From Myxococcales bacterium (GTDB taxonomy: Bacteria; Myxococcota; Myxococcia; Myxococcales; Myxococcaceae), in contig JADLDB010000196.1 in assembly GCA_020846875.1 (NCBI GenBank), positions 1 through 36,090 of the forward strand: a stretch of 36,090 bases of DNA, in the 5' to 3' direction. The notes beneath the pieces are model-generated. The model was not told the origin of the DNA and did no database searches. It saw only the letters and a program-made list of their open reading frames with translations. Both the position numbers and the translations under genes were made by a program. This document shows positions 6,803 to 14,970 of this stretch, piece by piece (within the stretch, counting starts at the first letter, position 1; each line of letters opens with the position of its first letter).

Positions 6803-8114
6803 GCGACTGCGAGTCTCGAGCTGCGCTGGCGGCCGGGGCCGCGCGGAGGATCAAGAGCAGCGCGAAGAAGAAAGGCATCATCGGGGCCCGGTACCGAGAC
6901 AGGGTGCCCATGTTCGTGGTGGCGAGTCCCGTCCCCAGCGCGAGGGCGAAGGCGAATACGACGCAGAACATCATCGCAGGCGAGCGGCGGATCTCGGCCA
7001 GGCTGGCCTTCCACCCTCGGCGCCTCAGGACCTGGACAAACAGCACCAGCAGGTAGGTGGCTTCCAGCGCGTTCGCCAGCTGCACGGCGTTCCGTGCCTC
7101 GAAGATGAATGGCCTGAAGAAAGCCGTCACCATGGCGACGGGCGCAAGGGCGAGCTCGGCGGAGAGTGAGCGCCTGGTGATGTCCTCGTACGGCTGAGCG
7201 CCGTCTTCCAGGCGGTAGTTGGATCCTCCCTCGACCTCGTAACCAACCCGGCGCTGGCCGGCGAGTGCAGCTGCCGCGGTCTCGGTCTCCCCCTTGACGA
7301 AGAAGCGGTTCCCGAGCACCAGTCCACCGGCGCCAATCGCGATCGCCGTGAACACTGCGAAAGGCCTGAGTGCGGCAGACCGCGCCGCAACGAATCGCGA
7401 CCAGAGGTAGAAGACGGAGGCCGAGATCGACAGCGTCATCAGCACGTAGGGCTTGATCATGGCCATCACGACGGCGCTTGGGACGATCAGGGCGATCGCC
7501 GCTGCCCGGCGGGTGCCGATGGAGAACCACTGAAGACCGAGCAGGAGCGGACCCAGGACCGCGATGATCAAGGGCTCTTTCAGCACCGCGCTCGACCAGA
7601 ACACGGCGCTGGGGAGGAGCGTGGCGCCGATCAGCAACAGCTGCTGCTGCTCCGGTCGAAAGTACCCGCGCAGGGCGCGGAAGATCATCACCTGAGAGAC
7701 GTAGCTCGCGATCCCGACGGCCACGCACGCGGCGTAGAGGGAGTTCCCCAGCAGGAACAGGAGGAAGCCGGTCGCGGCGGACATCGACTGGGTCGACGAG
7801 GTGCCGAACACCTCTGCCGGCAGGTAGAATTCGTCGAACTGAAGAAAGGCCTTCAAGAGCTCGGGACCGAACCGGGGGAAGTCGGCCCGCAGCGCCTCGG
7901 CGAGCGGCACCCCGAAGGCGAAGTACGACAGCATGTCCCCGCCACCGCGAAAGTAGTAGAGGACCAACAGGACTTGGATGATGGCGCTCGCCACGTGGGC
8001 CGCGAAAGCCACGGTCAGCAACCGGCCTTCGTCACGGGTGTGCCGGCGGAGGATGGCCAGGTGAATCGCCACACCTACGGCGAGCACGATCGGTGTGAAG
8101 ATGAAGTCTTCCAT
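6780..8114 (-). CDS. Polytopic membrane protein, candidate polysaccharide polymerase
   Basis: A 444-aa very hydrophobic protein starting MEDFIFTPIVLAVGVAIH, with about ten predicted membrane segments and a larger soluble loop at about 275-330 (GETETAAAALAG through EDITRRSLS). Recognisable pieces are GGGDMLSYFAFG (about 57-68) and LPSAVFWSSAVLKEPLI (about 174-190). The latter resembles the PS-x-FW-S-x-x-K-D/E pattern of poorly characterised polysaccharide-cluster membrane proteins. Wzy polymerases are highly divergent, and size, topology and context fit one, but no diagnostic motif proves it. It is transcribed alone on the minus strand. Its 3' end overlaps the pglF-like gene by 23 bp and its ATG lies inside the 5' end of the divergent nucleotidyltransferase gene. 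No clear ribosome site precedes ATG 8114. Confidence 0.6.
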   Translation of the reverse strand: MEDFIFTPIVLAVGVAIHLAILRRHTRDEGRLLTVAFAAHVASAIIQVLLVLYYFRGGGDMLSYFAFGVPLAEALRADFPRFGPELLKAFLQFDEFYLPAEVFGTSSTQSMSAATGFLLFLLGNSLYAACVAVGIASYVSQVMIFRALRGYFRPEQQQLLLIGATLLPSAVFWSSAVLKEPLIIAVLGPLLLGLQWFSIGTRRAAAIALIVPSAVVMAMIKPYVLMTLSISASVFYLWSRFVAARSAALRPFAVFTAIAIGAGGLVLGNRFFVKGETETAAAALAGQRRVGYEVEGGSNYRLEDGAQPYEDITRRSLSAELALAPVAMVTAFFRPFIFEARNAVQLANALEATYLLVLFVQVLRRRGWKASLAEIRRSPAMMFCVVFAFALALGTGLATTNMGTLSRYRAPMMPFFFALLLILRAAPAASAARDSQSLTPAAAG

Positions 8115-9147
8115 GGGCCCGGGCGCTGAGTCTCCACCAGACTCCCACTTATTCGACGTGCTGGCCAACCGGTCGGTGCAGGCCGGGGCTCCGTTCGGAG
8201 ACGCCCTGGCGGTGGCCGCCGCCCGCCACGGTGTGAGCGCGCTGGTCGCTGACGTCCTCGCGGCGAGGGGGGCGCCCATCCCCGACCAACTCGCGCGAGA
8301 CGCACGCGCACAGATCGCCCAGGGGCTCAAGACGAAGCGGCTCACCTTGCAGGTGCTCGACGCCCTGAGCGCCGAGGGCGTGACGCCCGTCTTGCTCAAG
8401 GGGTACGGCCTGGCGGTGCGGCTCTACCCCGAACAGCCCCTGGCGCGCCCGTCCACGGACGTCGACGTGTACGTGGACCTGGAGGAGCTTCCTCAAGTCG
8501 CCGCGGCGATGGCTCGGCTGGGCTTGAGTCGACACGATGATCCGGGTCTGGCTGACGTCTTCGAAGAGCACCACCACCTCTCCTTCGCCGGCGCGGCCGG
8601 GTTGGTGGAGGTGCACTTCAGGCTCATCGTCACGCTGGGCCGCGGTGGCTTCGACGATGTCTCGCTGCGCCGCCGGGCGCGCGACTACGTCCTCGACGGG
8701 CGCACCGCCCGCCTCCTCGACGAGGAAGACGAGTTTCTCTACCTGGCCACCCACGCGGCCAAGCACGCCTTCCTCCGGGTCTCCTGGCTGCTCGACCTCC
8801 AGCGATACCTGGCGCGGGCCACGGCCTTCGACTGGGCTCGCCTGGCCGAACGAAGCCGCGCCGCCGGTTTCCACACCGCTGTCGCGACGGCCCTCGAGCT
8901 CGTACAGCGCCTCCTCCGAGTGCCCCTGCTCGAGGACGCATGCAGGCACTTTCCCCAATCGAGGCTGCGAGGGGCCGTCGATCGCTGGCTCTTCTCGGCG
9001 GGCGCGGTGGCCTCCGCCCGCGTGTCCGATCATCGCCTGGGGGCCTTTCTGGTGCGGCTCTGGCTCGTCGACTCCCCCACACATGGAGTACGACACGTCT
9101 TCGACGGAGCGCGCCGGTTCGTCCGCCGGTTTCGCGCGGAGGAATGA
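8095..9147 (+). CDS. Nucleotidyltransferase-fold protein (NTP_transf_5-like, PF14907 type)
   Basis: A protein of up to 350 aa with the marks of the uncharacterised nucleotidyltransferase family found in polysaccharide and peptide-modification clusters. It has VLLKGYGLAVRLYP (about 99-112), then ARPSTDVDVYVD (117-128) with the D-x-D pair Asp122/Asp124 of the polymerase-beta fold. Further on are HHHLSFAG..GLVEVHFRL and FLYLATHAAKHAF, a helical C-terminal region typical of the family. The biochemical substrate is unknown for the family. GTG 8095, ATG 8101 and ATG 8113 are all possible starts and none has a good ribosome site. With the first, the 5' end overlaps that of the divergent membrane protein by 20 bp. 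It is followed immediately (TGA then TTG) by the O-antigen ligase-like gene, so the two are probably co-translated. Confidence 0.72.
   Translation: MKMKSSMGPGAESPPDSHLFDVLANRSVQAGAPFGDALAVAAARHGVSALVADVLAARGAPIPDQLARDARAQIAQGLKTKRLTLQVLDALSAEGVTPVLLKGYGLAVRLYPEQPLARPSTDVDVYVDLEELPQVAAAMARLGLSRHDDPGLADVFEEHHHLSFAGAAGLVEVHFRLIVTLGRGGFDDVSLRRRARDYVLDGRTARLLDEEDEFLYLATHAAKHAFLRVSWLLDLQRYLARATAFDWARLAERSRAAGFHTAVATALELVQRLLRVPLLEDACRHFPQSRLRGAVDRWLFSAGAVASARVSDHRLGAFLVRLWLVDSPTHGVRHVFDGARRFVRRFRAEE
9138..9143 (+). promoter_or_regulatory. Ribosome binding site for a TTG start
   Basis: GGAGGA lies 4 nt before TTG 9148, the only reasonable start for the 822-aa ligase/TPR frame. The nearby ATG at 9144 is in another frame. 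Confidence 0.55.
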
Positions 9148-11616
9148 TTGCCAGCTTCCGATCACAGCCGCTGGTGGTTGGCAGCCGAGGCCATGCTGGC
9201 GGCCGCGCTCGTGGCCTTGCCCTGGTCCTTCGGCGGGGCACCGGGGTGGGCTTTGTGGCTCGTCGTGGGCTGTGGCGCCGCCGCTCTCCTCCTCTGGGTG
9301 ACGGGAGCGTCGAGGAATCACCGGCGGTGGGGGCCCCACCTCGTCCTCGTGCTTCCGGGCGTGGCGCTCGCCATCGCGCTCCTCCAGTTGCTCCCGTTGC
9401 CTCCGGGCTTGCTCGCGCTCGTCTCCTCGCCCGCGGCCGAGCTCCGGGAGTTCGCCCTGGTCCCGCTGGGCCTGGAGAGGTGGCGCCCGGTGACGATGGA
9501 CGCACCCTCCACCGCGCGCGCCGTGGCGCGAATCATAGGCCTGGGCAGTATGGTCCTGGTGGCGCTCGAACTGGGGCGGCAGGGGCACGTGCGGCGCCGA
9601 CTGCTCTCGGTGCTGGCTCTGTCCGGGGTCTCTGTCGCGGTGTGTGGCTTCGGCCACCTGTTGGCCAATGCGGAGTCGCTGTTCGGCGTGCACCACTTCT
9701 ACGCCCCCGTCCCTCTCCTCACGCCGTTCGGGAACACCAACCACCTCGCGGCCTGGCTGACGCTCACCGGCACTGTCGCTCTGGGGCTGGCGCTGGACGC
9801 GAAGTCTCGCGACGGGGCGATCGGCTGGGGTGCGGCAGCCTTCGCGTGTGGCGTGGGCGTGTTCCTCTCGTACTCTCGGGGCGGCATCGGCACGTTTGTC
9901 GCGACCTGGGGCCTGGTGGGGGCGGCCGTGCTGGCGCGGAAGGGTGGAGGCATCCGCTCGGTGCTGCCGTGGGTGGCCATCGCCGCCACCGTGGCCTTCG
10001 CTGGCCTGTTGTCCTTCGAGCAGCTGCTCGCCCGCGCGGAGACGCTGAGCAGCGTGGAGAAGCTGCGCGCCACGAAGGTAGAGCTCTGGCCGATGCTCTG
10101 GCGCGGCGCGCTCGCCTATTGGCCGGTGGGGCTGGGCCTCGGCGCCTTCGAGCTCGGCTTCGCGCGCTTCCAGGACCAGCAGCTCGACGTCACCTTCACG
10201 CACCCGGAGAACCTGGTCCTGCAGTGGGCCAGCGAGGCGGGCCTCCCCCTCACTGTCATGCTCGGGGCGGTGGTCTTCGTCCTCTCTGTGCGGGTCCGGA
10301 GAAACACGTGGGAGCTCCCGCTCGAGCGTACGGCGATGATCGCGGTGGCGGGTGTGCTGCTCCACGACCTCTTCGACTTCTCGCTCGAGCTCAATGCGTT
10401 GGCAGCGGGGGTGGCCATCACGGCGGGCCTGGTGTGCGCGGTCGGTCGCGACACTGAGGGGCGGGTGGCCGTCCGACGCGCTGGACCGGTCGCGAGCGTC
10501 ACGCTGACGGCGGGGTCCCTGCTGGCGGCCTTGGCGGGGACCCCCGCGCATCCGGCCGCCGAGAAGGCGTTGGCGGGCGCGATCCAGAGCGGGCAGGGCG
10601 TGGAGACGGTGCGCGTCCAGGCGATCGCCGCCATCGACCGGCACCCCGCGGACTGGGTGCTGTACGCGAACGCAGGCGCCGAGATCGCGCGTCGCGGCCA
10701 GCCGCTGGAAGCGCTGGCCTGGGTCAATCGGCTGCTCTTCCTCCGCCCCGCTGACGCGCGCGCGCACATTGCCGCCGCGCAGGCGCTCATGCGCCTCGGG
10801 AAGTCGCGCCAGGCGCTCATCGAGCTCAAGACTGCGTGGGCCCTGGGCGACGTCACTTCGCTCGAGCTGGGGGTGAACATCGCCGCGAAGGAGGGGGTGT
10901 ACGATCGCGTCCTCCTCGACACCCGGGGGCACCTCACGGCGGTCTACCAGCTCCTCGCCGCTCGGGGGCGGCTCGACGAGGCGGGGCTGCTGCTCGAGGC
11001 GGCGGCCGACGCCCCTTTGTCCGAGGAGCTCCGGCCCGAGCTGGCATTCTTGCGGGTGTCGCACACCCTCGAGCTCGGCGACGCCGAGGGTGCGCTGGCG
11101 CGCTGGGGGGAGCTGCCCGAAGAGGAGCGTAAGAAGGCGGAGCTGACCATGGTGCGGGTCCAGGCGCTCCAGAAGCTGGGACGGCTCGACGAGGCGGCCT
11201 CGGAGCTGGAGAGCCTGTGCAACCGGGAGCCGGGAAACACCACCGCAGCCTTCGCCCTCGCCGAGTTGCTCGAAGGGACGCGGAAGCTCGCGGCGGCCCG
11301 GCAGGCGCTCGGGCGGATCCGGGCGCTCGCGTCGAGCCAGGACGTCCGCGCCAAGACGTTTCAGGCAGAGGCCCGCACCTGGATGTTGGAGGAGCGCTGG
11401 CCTCGGGCCCTGGATGCGCTGCAGACGGCTTCCCGCATCGAGCCGGGCCGGGCGGATCTGCACTACCGGATGGCTGAGGTCTACGAGCGCATGGGCAGCC
11501 TCCATTCGGCGCTGGACGAGGTCCGCCGGGGCCGCTTGCTGGACAGCCCCGACGGTGCAAAGACGCAGGATCCGTGGGTGGAGCGCCTCGAGAAGGCGCA
11601 GGCGGCCACGCCGTGA
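9148..11616 (+). CDS. O-antigen ligase/polymerase (Wzy_C) fused to C-terminal TPR domain
   Basis: An 822-aa protein. Residues 1 to about 450 are a polytopic membrane domain with Wzy_C/WaaL hallmarks: TPFGNTNHLAAWLTL (about 191-205), VFLSYSRGGIGTF (about 238-250) and FTHPENLVLQWASEAGLP (about 350-367). The last is the large periplasmic loop carrying the catalytic-type His. From about 490 onward the chain is a run of TPR-like helical pairs (A-W-x-x-R-L-L-F-L-R-P-x-D-A-R-A-H and LEEGNTTAAFALAEL-like units) to the end, predicted periplasmic. Such ligase-TPR fusions occur in glycosylation and exopolysaccharide systems, where they join a lipid-linked glycan to an acceptor or polymerise it. Which of these applies here is open. 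The start is TTG 9148 directly after the previous stop. The wzc-like kinase follows after a structured 91-bp gap. Confidence 0.85.
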   Translation: MPASDHSRWWLAAEAMLAAALVALPWSFGGAPGWALWLVVGCGAAALLLWVTGASRNHRRWGPHLVLVLPGVALAIALLQLLPLPPGLLALVSSPAAELREFALVPLGLERWRPVTMDAPSTARAVARIIGLGSMVLVALELGRQGHVRRRLLSVLALSGVSVAVCGFGHLLANAESLFGVHHFYAPVPLLTPFGNTNHLAAWLTLTGTVALGLALDAKSRDGAIGWGAAAFACGVGVFLSYSRGGIGTFVATWGLVGAAVLARKGGGIRSVLPWVAIAATVAFAGLLSFEQLLARAETLSSVEKLRATKVELWPMLWRGALAYWPVGLGLGAFELGFARFQDQQLDVTFTHPENLVLQWASEAGLPLTVMLGAVVFVLSVRVRRNTWELPLERTAMIAVAGVLLHDLFDFSLELNALAAGVAITAGLVCAVGRDTEGRVAVRRAGPVASVTLTAGSLLAALAGTPAHPAAEKALAGAIQSGQGVETVRVQAIAAIDRHPADWVLYANAGAEIARRGQPLEALAWVNRLLFLRPADARAHIAAAQALMRLGKSRQALIELKTAWALGDVTSLELGVNIAAKEGVYDRVLLDTRGHLTAVYQLLAARGRLDEAGLLLEAAADAPLSEELRPELAFLRVSHTLELGDAEGALARWGELPEEERKKAELTMVRVQALQKLGRLDEAASELESLCNREPGNTTAAFALAELLEGTRKLAAARQALGRIRALASSQDVRAKTFQAEARTWMLEERWPRALDALQTASRIEPGRADLHYRMAEVYERMGSLHSALDEVRRGRLLDSPDGAKTQDPWVERLEKAQAATP

Positions 11617-11707
11617 ACAGGCCTGTTGCAGAAAGGCCGGGAGTTTGAACTCCCTACCCCCGGGGTGGTACTGAGTTCAATCAGGCGGTTCACTTCCCGA
11701 GACGAGC
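11617..11707 (+). promoter_or_regulatory. Structured intergenic leader with mutually exclusive hairpins before wzc
   Basis: Several short inverted repeats are packed in 91 bp. GGCCT (11620-11624) pairs with AGGCC (11634-11638). GGGAGT (11639-11644) pairs with ACTCCC (11649-11654) around a TTGA loop. ACCC (11656-11659) pairs with GGGT (11663-11666). CTGA (11671-11674) pairs with TCAG (11681-11684). An alternative 8-bp stem joins TTGAACTC (11645-11652) to GAGTTCAA (11673-11680) and would exclude the second and fourth hairpins. No T-run follows, so it is not a classical intrinsic terminator. An attenuation or RNA-processing role is inference. No clear JUMPstart/ops element was found. Confidence 0.45.
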
Positions 11708-13879
11708 GTGTCTTCCACCTCCACCCAGACTGACGTGTTCGGCGGAGGAGGCGCAGACGCGCGCTTCTACCTGCGCGTCGTCCTGCGGAGGAAGTGGCTC
11801 ATCCTGCTCGTCTTCGCGGTAGTGGTCGCGGCGACGACGCTCTACACGACGCGCCAGCCGCGAGTGTACGCCGCGCAGATCTCGCTGATCATCGACCCCA
11901 AGGAGCCACGCTTTCTGGACGCGCAGATCCAGGACGTGAACAGCGACACCGGCTCCTACTACTGGGCCAACAAGGAGTACCTCGAGACCCAGTTCAAGAT
12001 CATCCAGAGCCGCGCGGTGTCGCAGCGGGTGGTCGAGAAACTGGGGCTCAACGCCGACGTCAACTTCCTCGGACTGGCGAAGCTGCAGGACGAGAAGCGG
12101 CGCCAGGAGCTCATGGCGCGAATCGACGCGGTGTCGATCCTCCAGGCGAAGATCAGGGTCGAGCCGGTGAAGGACTCCCGCGTTTCCCTGATCAAGATCG
12201 AAGACTCGGACCCGAACCGCGCCGCCCTGCTCGCGAACGAAGTGGCGCAGGCATACATGGACGAACTGCTGGCGCAGAAGCTCAAGCTGACCGAGAACGC
12301 GTCGAAGTGGCTCGACGAGCAGCGTGGCAGCCTGTCCGAGTCGGCGACCTCCAGTGAGATGGCCCTCTACACCTTCCGCAAGCAGGCGGACATTCTGGCC
12401 ATCGACGACCGGGCCAGCATGGTGTCACAGAAGCTGCAGGAGACGAGCAAGGCGCTCACCGACGTGCAGCTGAAGATCGCGGGCTTCAAGGCGCGCGTAG
12501 CGGCGATACGCAACGTCCAGGCGACGAAAGGGGCCGACGATCGCCTCTGGGCCGAGGCGCTGCCGGCCGCGCGTGAGAACGAGAACCTCAAGATGTTGAA
12601 GAATCGCCTCCACACGCTGAAGAACGAATGCACCGACCTCCAGTCCCGGTACCTCGACGGGCACCCCAAGCTCATGGAGTGCCGCGAGAAGCAGGCCGTC
12701 GCCGAGAAGGACGTGGAGCGCGAGTTGGCCAACCTCGTCCTCTCCACCGAGGCGGAGCTGAGGGAGGCCGTCGAGAAGGAGCGCAACCTGAAGGACCTCT
12801 TCGAGGGCGCCAAGGCGGAGGCCTTCGACCTCGAGAAGAAGAAGGTCGAGCTCGACAAGTTCAAGCAGGACGCGGACAACGCGAAGCGCCAGTACGAGTC
12901 GGTCTACAAGCGGCTCAAGGACATCGAGCTGTCGGGCGCGCTGCGTACGTCCAACGTGAAGGTGTTGGACTCCGCTCGGCCGTCGATGGCGCCCATCCGC
13001 CCCAACGTCCCTCAGGGTGTGCTGATGGGGATCATCGCCGGGCTCATCCTGGGCCTGGGGTTGGCCCTGTTGCTCGAGTTCCTCGACTCGTCGATCTCCT
13101 CGCAGAACGAGGTGGAAGAGCGGCTGGGGCTGACTTTTCTGGGCTTCGTGCCGACGATCCCCGAAACCCCCAGCGGCCTCAAGGACCTCCACGTCTTCCG
13201 AGAGCCGAAGTCGCTCATCGCCGAGTGCACTCGCGCGGTGCGGACGAACCTGCTCTTCATGTCACCCGACAAGCCCTTCAAGCGCATGCTGGTGACCTCC
13301 AGCGGCCCGCAGGAAGGCAAGTCCACCACGGTCATCAACCTGGGCATCACCATGGCCCAGAGCGGGAACCGGGTGCTGATCATCGACACCGACATGCGCC
13401 GTCCGCGCCTCCACCGCGCCTTTGGCGTGCCGAACGACGTCGGCGTGTCTTCGGTGGTGGTGGGTGAGGGCAGGCCCGAGGACGCGATCAAGTCCACCGA
13501 GGTGCCCGGCCTTTTCGTGCTGTCGTGTGGGCCGGTCCCACCGAACCCCGCAGAATTGTTGCACACCAAGGCCTTCTCGGACCTGCTCAGCCAGTTGGGG
13601 GAGAAGTTCGATCGGATCCTCCTCGACAGCCCGCCGGTGGGAGCGGTGGCCGACGCGGTGGTGCTCGCCACGCAGGTGGACGGGGTGGTGATGGTACTGA
13701 AGGCCGGTCAGACGCACCGCGAGGTGGCGCAGCGCACGGTGAAGGCCCTCCGCGACGTGAAGGCCAACATATACGGTGCGGTGCTCAACGACGTGAACCT
13801 CGAGAAGTCGAAGTACGGTGACTACTACTACGGTTACGCGTACCGCTACTACGGCGAGGGAGAGAAGAAGGGTGCGTGA
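11708..13879 (+). CDS. wzc: Wzc-type polysaccharide co-polymerase / BY-kinase tyrosine autokinase
   Basis: A 723-aa inner-membrane protein. It has a Wzz N-terminal domain with TM1 at about 29-46, a periplasmic coiled-coil-rich region (about 200-400), a GNVR-like piece ending VLDSARPSMAPIRPNVP, and TM2 at about 437-457. The cytoplasmic kinase follows: Walker A SSGPQEGKST (531-540), Walker A' VLIIDTDMRRP (556-565) and Walker B ILLD (637-640). The tail contains eight tyrosines between 703 and 715 (YGDYYYGYAYRYY), the usual autophosphorylation cluster. In capsule and EPS systems this protein sets chain length and couples polymerisation to export through a Wza channel. Start is GTG 11708 with only a weak GAGACGAG upstream. 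No cognate Wza or low-molecular-weight phosphatase is in this window. It ends 28 bp before a convergent glycosyltransferase gene. Confidence 0.94.
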   Translation: MSSTSTQTDVFGGGGADARFYLRVVLRRKWLILLVFAVVVAATTLYTTRQPRVYAAQISLIIDPKEPRFLDAQIQDVNSDTGSYYWANKEYLETQFKIIQSRAVSQRVVEKLGLNADVNFLGLAKLQDEKRRQELMARIDAVSILQAKIRVEPVKDSRVSLIKIEDSDPNRAALLANEVAQAYMDELLAQKLKLTENASKWLDEQRGSLSESATSSEMALYTFRKQADILAIDDRASMVSQKLQETSKALTDVQLKIAGFKARVAAIRNVQATKGADDRLWAEALPAARENENLKMLKNRLHTLKNECTDLQSRYLDGHPKLMECREKQAVAEKDVERELANLVLSTEAELREAVEKERNLKDLFEGAKAEAFDLEKKKVELDKFKQDADNAKRQYESVYKRLKDIELSGALRTSNVKVLDSARPSMAPIRPNVPQGVLMGIIAGLILGLGLALLLEFLDSSISSQNEVEERLGLTFLGFVPTIPETPSGLKDLHVFREPKSLIAECTRAVRTNLLFMSPDKPFKRMLVTSSGPQEGKSTTVINLGITMAQSGNRVLIIDTDMRRPRLHRAFGVPNDVGVSSVVVGEGRPEDAIKSTEVPGLFVLSCGPVPPNPAELLHTKAFSDLLSQLGEKFDRILLDSPPVGAVADAVVLATQVDGVVMVLKAGQTHREVAQRTVKALRDVKANIYGAVLNDVNLEKSKYGDYYYGYAYRYYGEGEKKGA

Positions 13880-13886
13880 GCAGCCA

Positions 13887-13913
13887 GCCTGAGGGGGGGA
13901 AGCACCCTCAGGC
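13887..13913. terminator. Candidate bidirectional terminator hairpin between convergent genes
   Basis: A perfect 9-bp stem, GCCTGAGGG (13887-13895) with CCCTCAGGC (13905-13913), with a 9-nt loop. It lies just after the wzc-like stop and includes the stop codon of the convergent glycosyltransferase. There is no T-tract, so any termination would be of a non-canonical GC-rich type. Confidence 0.5.
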
Positions 13914-14963
13914 CGCCATGGCCTTCGGCGCCAGCCTTCGGAGCACCTCGAGGTACCTCGGCAGAACCGATCTCACCGAATAGTGGGCGACAACGTGGGC
14001 CCTGCCCGCAACCCCCATCGCCGGCAGATTCCCCCGTACCAGTTCTTCGAGCTTCGCGCCCCAGTCCTCGTTTGGCTGCACCATCAGCCCGGCGCCGCTT
14101 CCCGCGAAGATGTCGACATTGGCGCCCACGGCGCTGCTCAACACCGGCACGCCGACGGACATGTACTGGATCATCTTGAAGCCGCACTTCCCGCGGGTCT
14201 GCTCGCTGTCCAGCAGCGGCATCAGGCCCACGTCGAACGACTGCAGAGCGCGCAGCTCGCCGGGCTTATTCCAGCGCCACTGCTCCACGAGCGGGTGCCG
14301 GGCGTACTCGGGAAGGAACCCGTTCGACACGATGCGCAGCCTCGCCCTGGGCCTCCGTGCGATGCGCTCGAGGAGCGACGGGATGACCGGGCGCAGGAAC
14401 GGGAAGTTCGACGCGGTTCCCATCCACCCCACGACGAGCCCGGACGGGCGACGGTTGCCTGGGGGCCGGGGCACGCACGCGTCGGTGTCGACCACGGTGG
14501 GGATGACGCTGGTGCGCTCGGGGGCGTTGACGACGCGCGCGAGGTGCTGGTTGCCGGGCACCAGGTGGTCCGCGGCGGCGACCGCCTGGTTGAAGGTCAG
14601 CTGCCGCAGCCGGCTCTCGACGCCGTCGACGCCCAGGTAGATGGCGTCGTCGAAGTCGAACACGATGGGGGTGCTGCGCCGCGCGCGGAGCCACTCGGGC
14701 AGCCCGGTGAGCGCGAAGGCCGTCTTGTGCAGGTAGAGAACGTCGTAACCGCGGTCGAAGAGGAGGTGGGCGCTGCGCACCAGTCGGCCCCGCAGCTTGT
14801 AGAGATCGCCCCACGGCTTGTCGAAGACGTCGTTGTAGCGCTCGTCGTAGGCGAAGCGGACGTCGCAGCGAACGCCGAGCCGCTCGAAGTGCGGGAAGAA
14901 CTGCAGGCAGCGGAAGCGGCTGCCGGGGCTCAGCGGGCCATCAGTGAAGAAGAGGACTCGCAC
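13908..14963 (-). CDS. Glycosyltransferase, GT4-like
   Basis: A 351-aa protein read from GTG 14963, beginning MRVLFFTDGPLSPGSRFRC. Conserved blocks are VFDFDDAIYLG (about 99-109), VIPTVVDTDA (about 153-162), VVGWMGTASN (about 176-185) and FDVGLMPLLDSEQTRGKCGFK (about 248-268). The last is the donor-binding part of a GT-B fold. It is a paralogue of the glycosyltransferase at 156-1247, so the two probably arose by duplication and took different linkages. It is the last gene of the minus operon, 7 bp after the asparagine-synthase paralogue. Its stop codon sits in the hairpin shared with the wzc-like gene. Confidence 0.87.
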   Translation of the reverse strand: MRVLFFTDGPLSPGSRFRCLQFFPHFERLGVRCDVRFAYDERYNDVFDKPWGDLYKLRGRLVRSAHLLFDRGYDVLYLHKTAFALTGLPEWLRARRSTPIVFDFDDAIYLGVDGVESRLRQLTFNQAVAAADHLVPGNQHLARVVNAPERTSVIPTVVDTDACVPRPPGNRRPSGLVVGWMGTASNFPFLRPVIPSLLERIARRPRARLRIVSNGFLPEYARHPLVEQWRWNKPGELRALQSFDVGLMPLLDSEQTRGKCGFKMIQYMSVGVPVLSSAVGANVDIFAGSGAGLMVQPNEDWGAKLEELVRGNLPAMGVAGRAHVVAHYSVRSVLPRYLEVLRRLAPKAMAA

Positions 14964-14970
14964 GGTGGAC

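Noticed and set aside
8149-11505. Minus-strand open frame of over 1,100 codons opposite the nucleotidyltransferase and ligase/TPR genes
   Set aside because: Composition is Arg/Gln/His/Pro-rich antisense noise of high-GC coding DNA; no domain is seen, whereas the plus-strand proteins have clear motifs.
11685-11700. GGCGGTTCAC as an ops/JUMPstart (RfaH) element
   Set aside because: It matches only GGCGGT of the GGCGGTAGNNT core and lacks the rest of the JUMPstart sequence.
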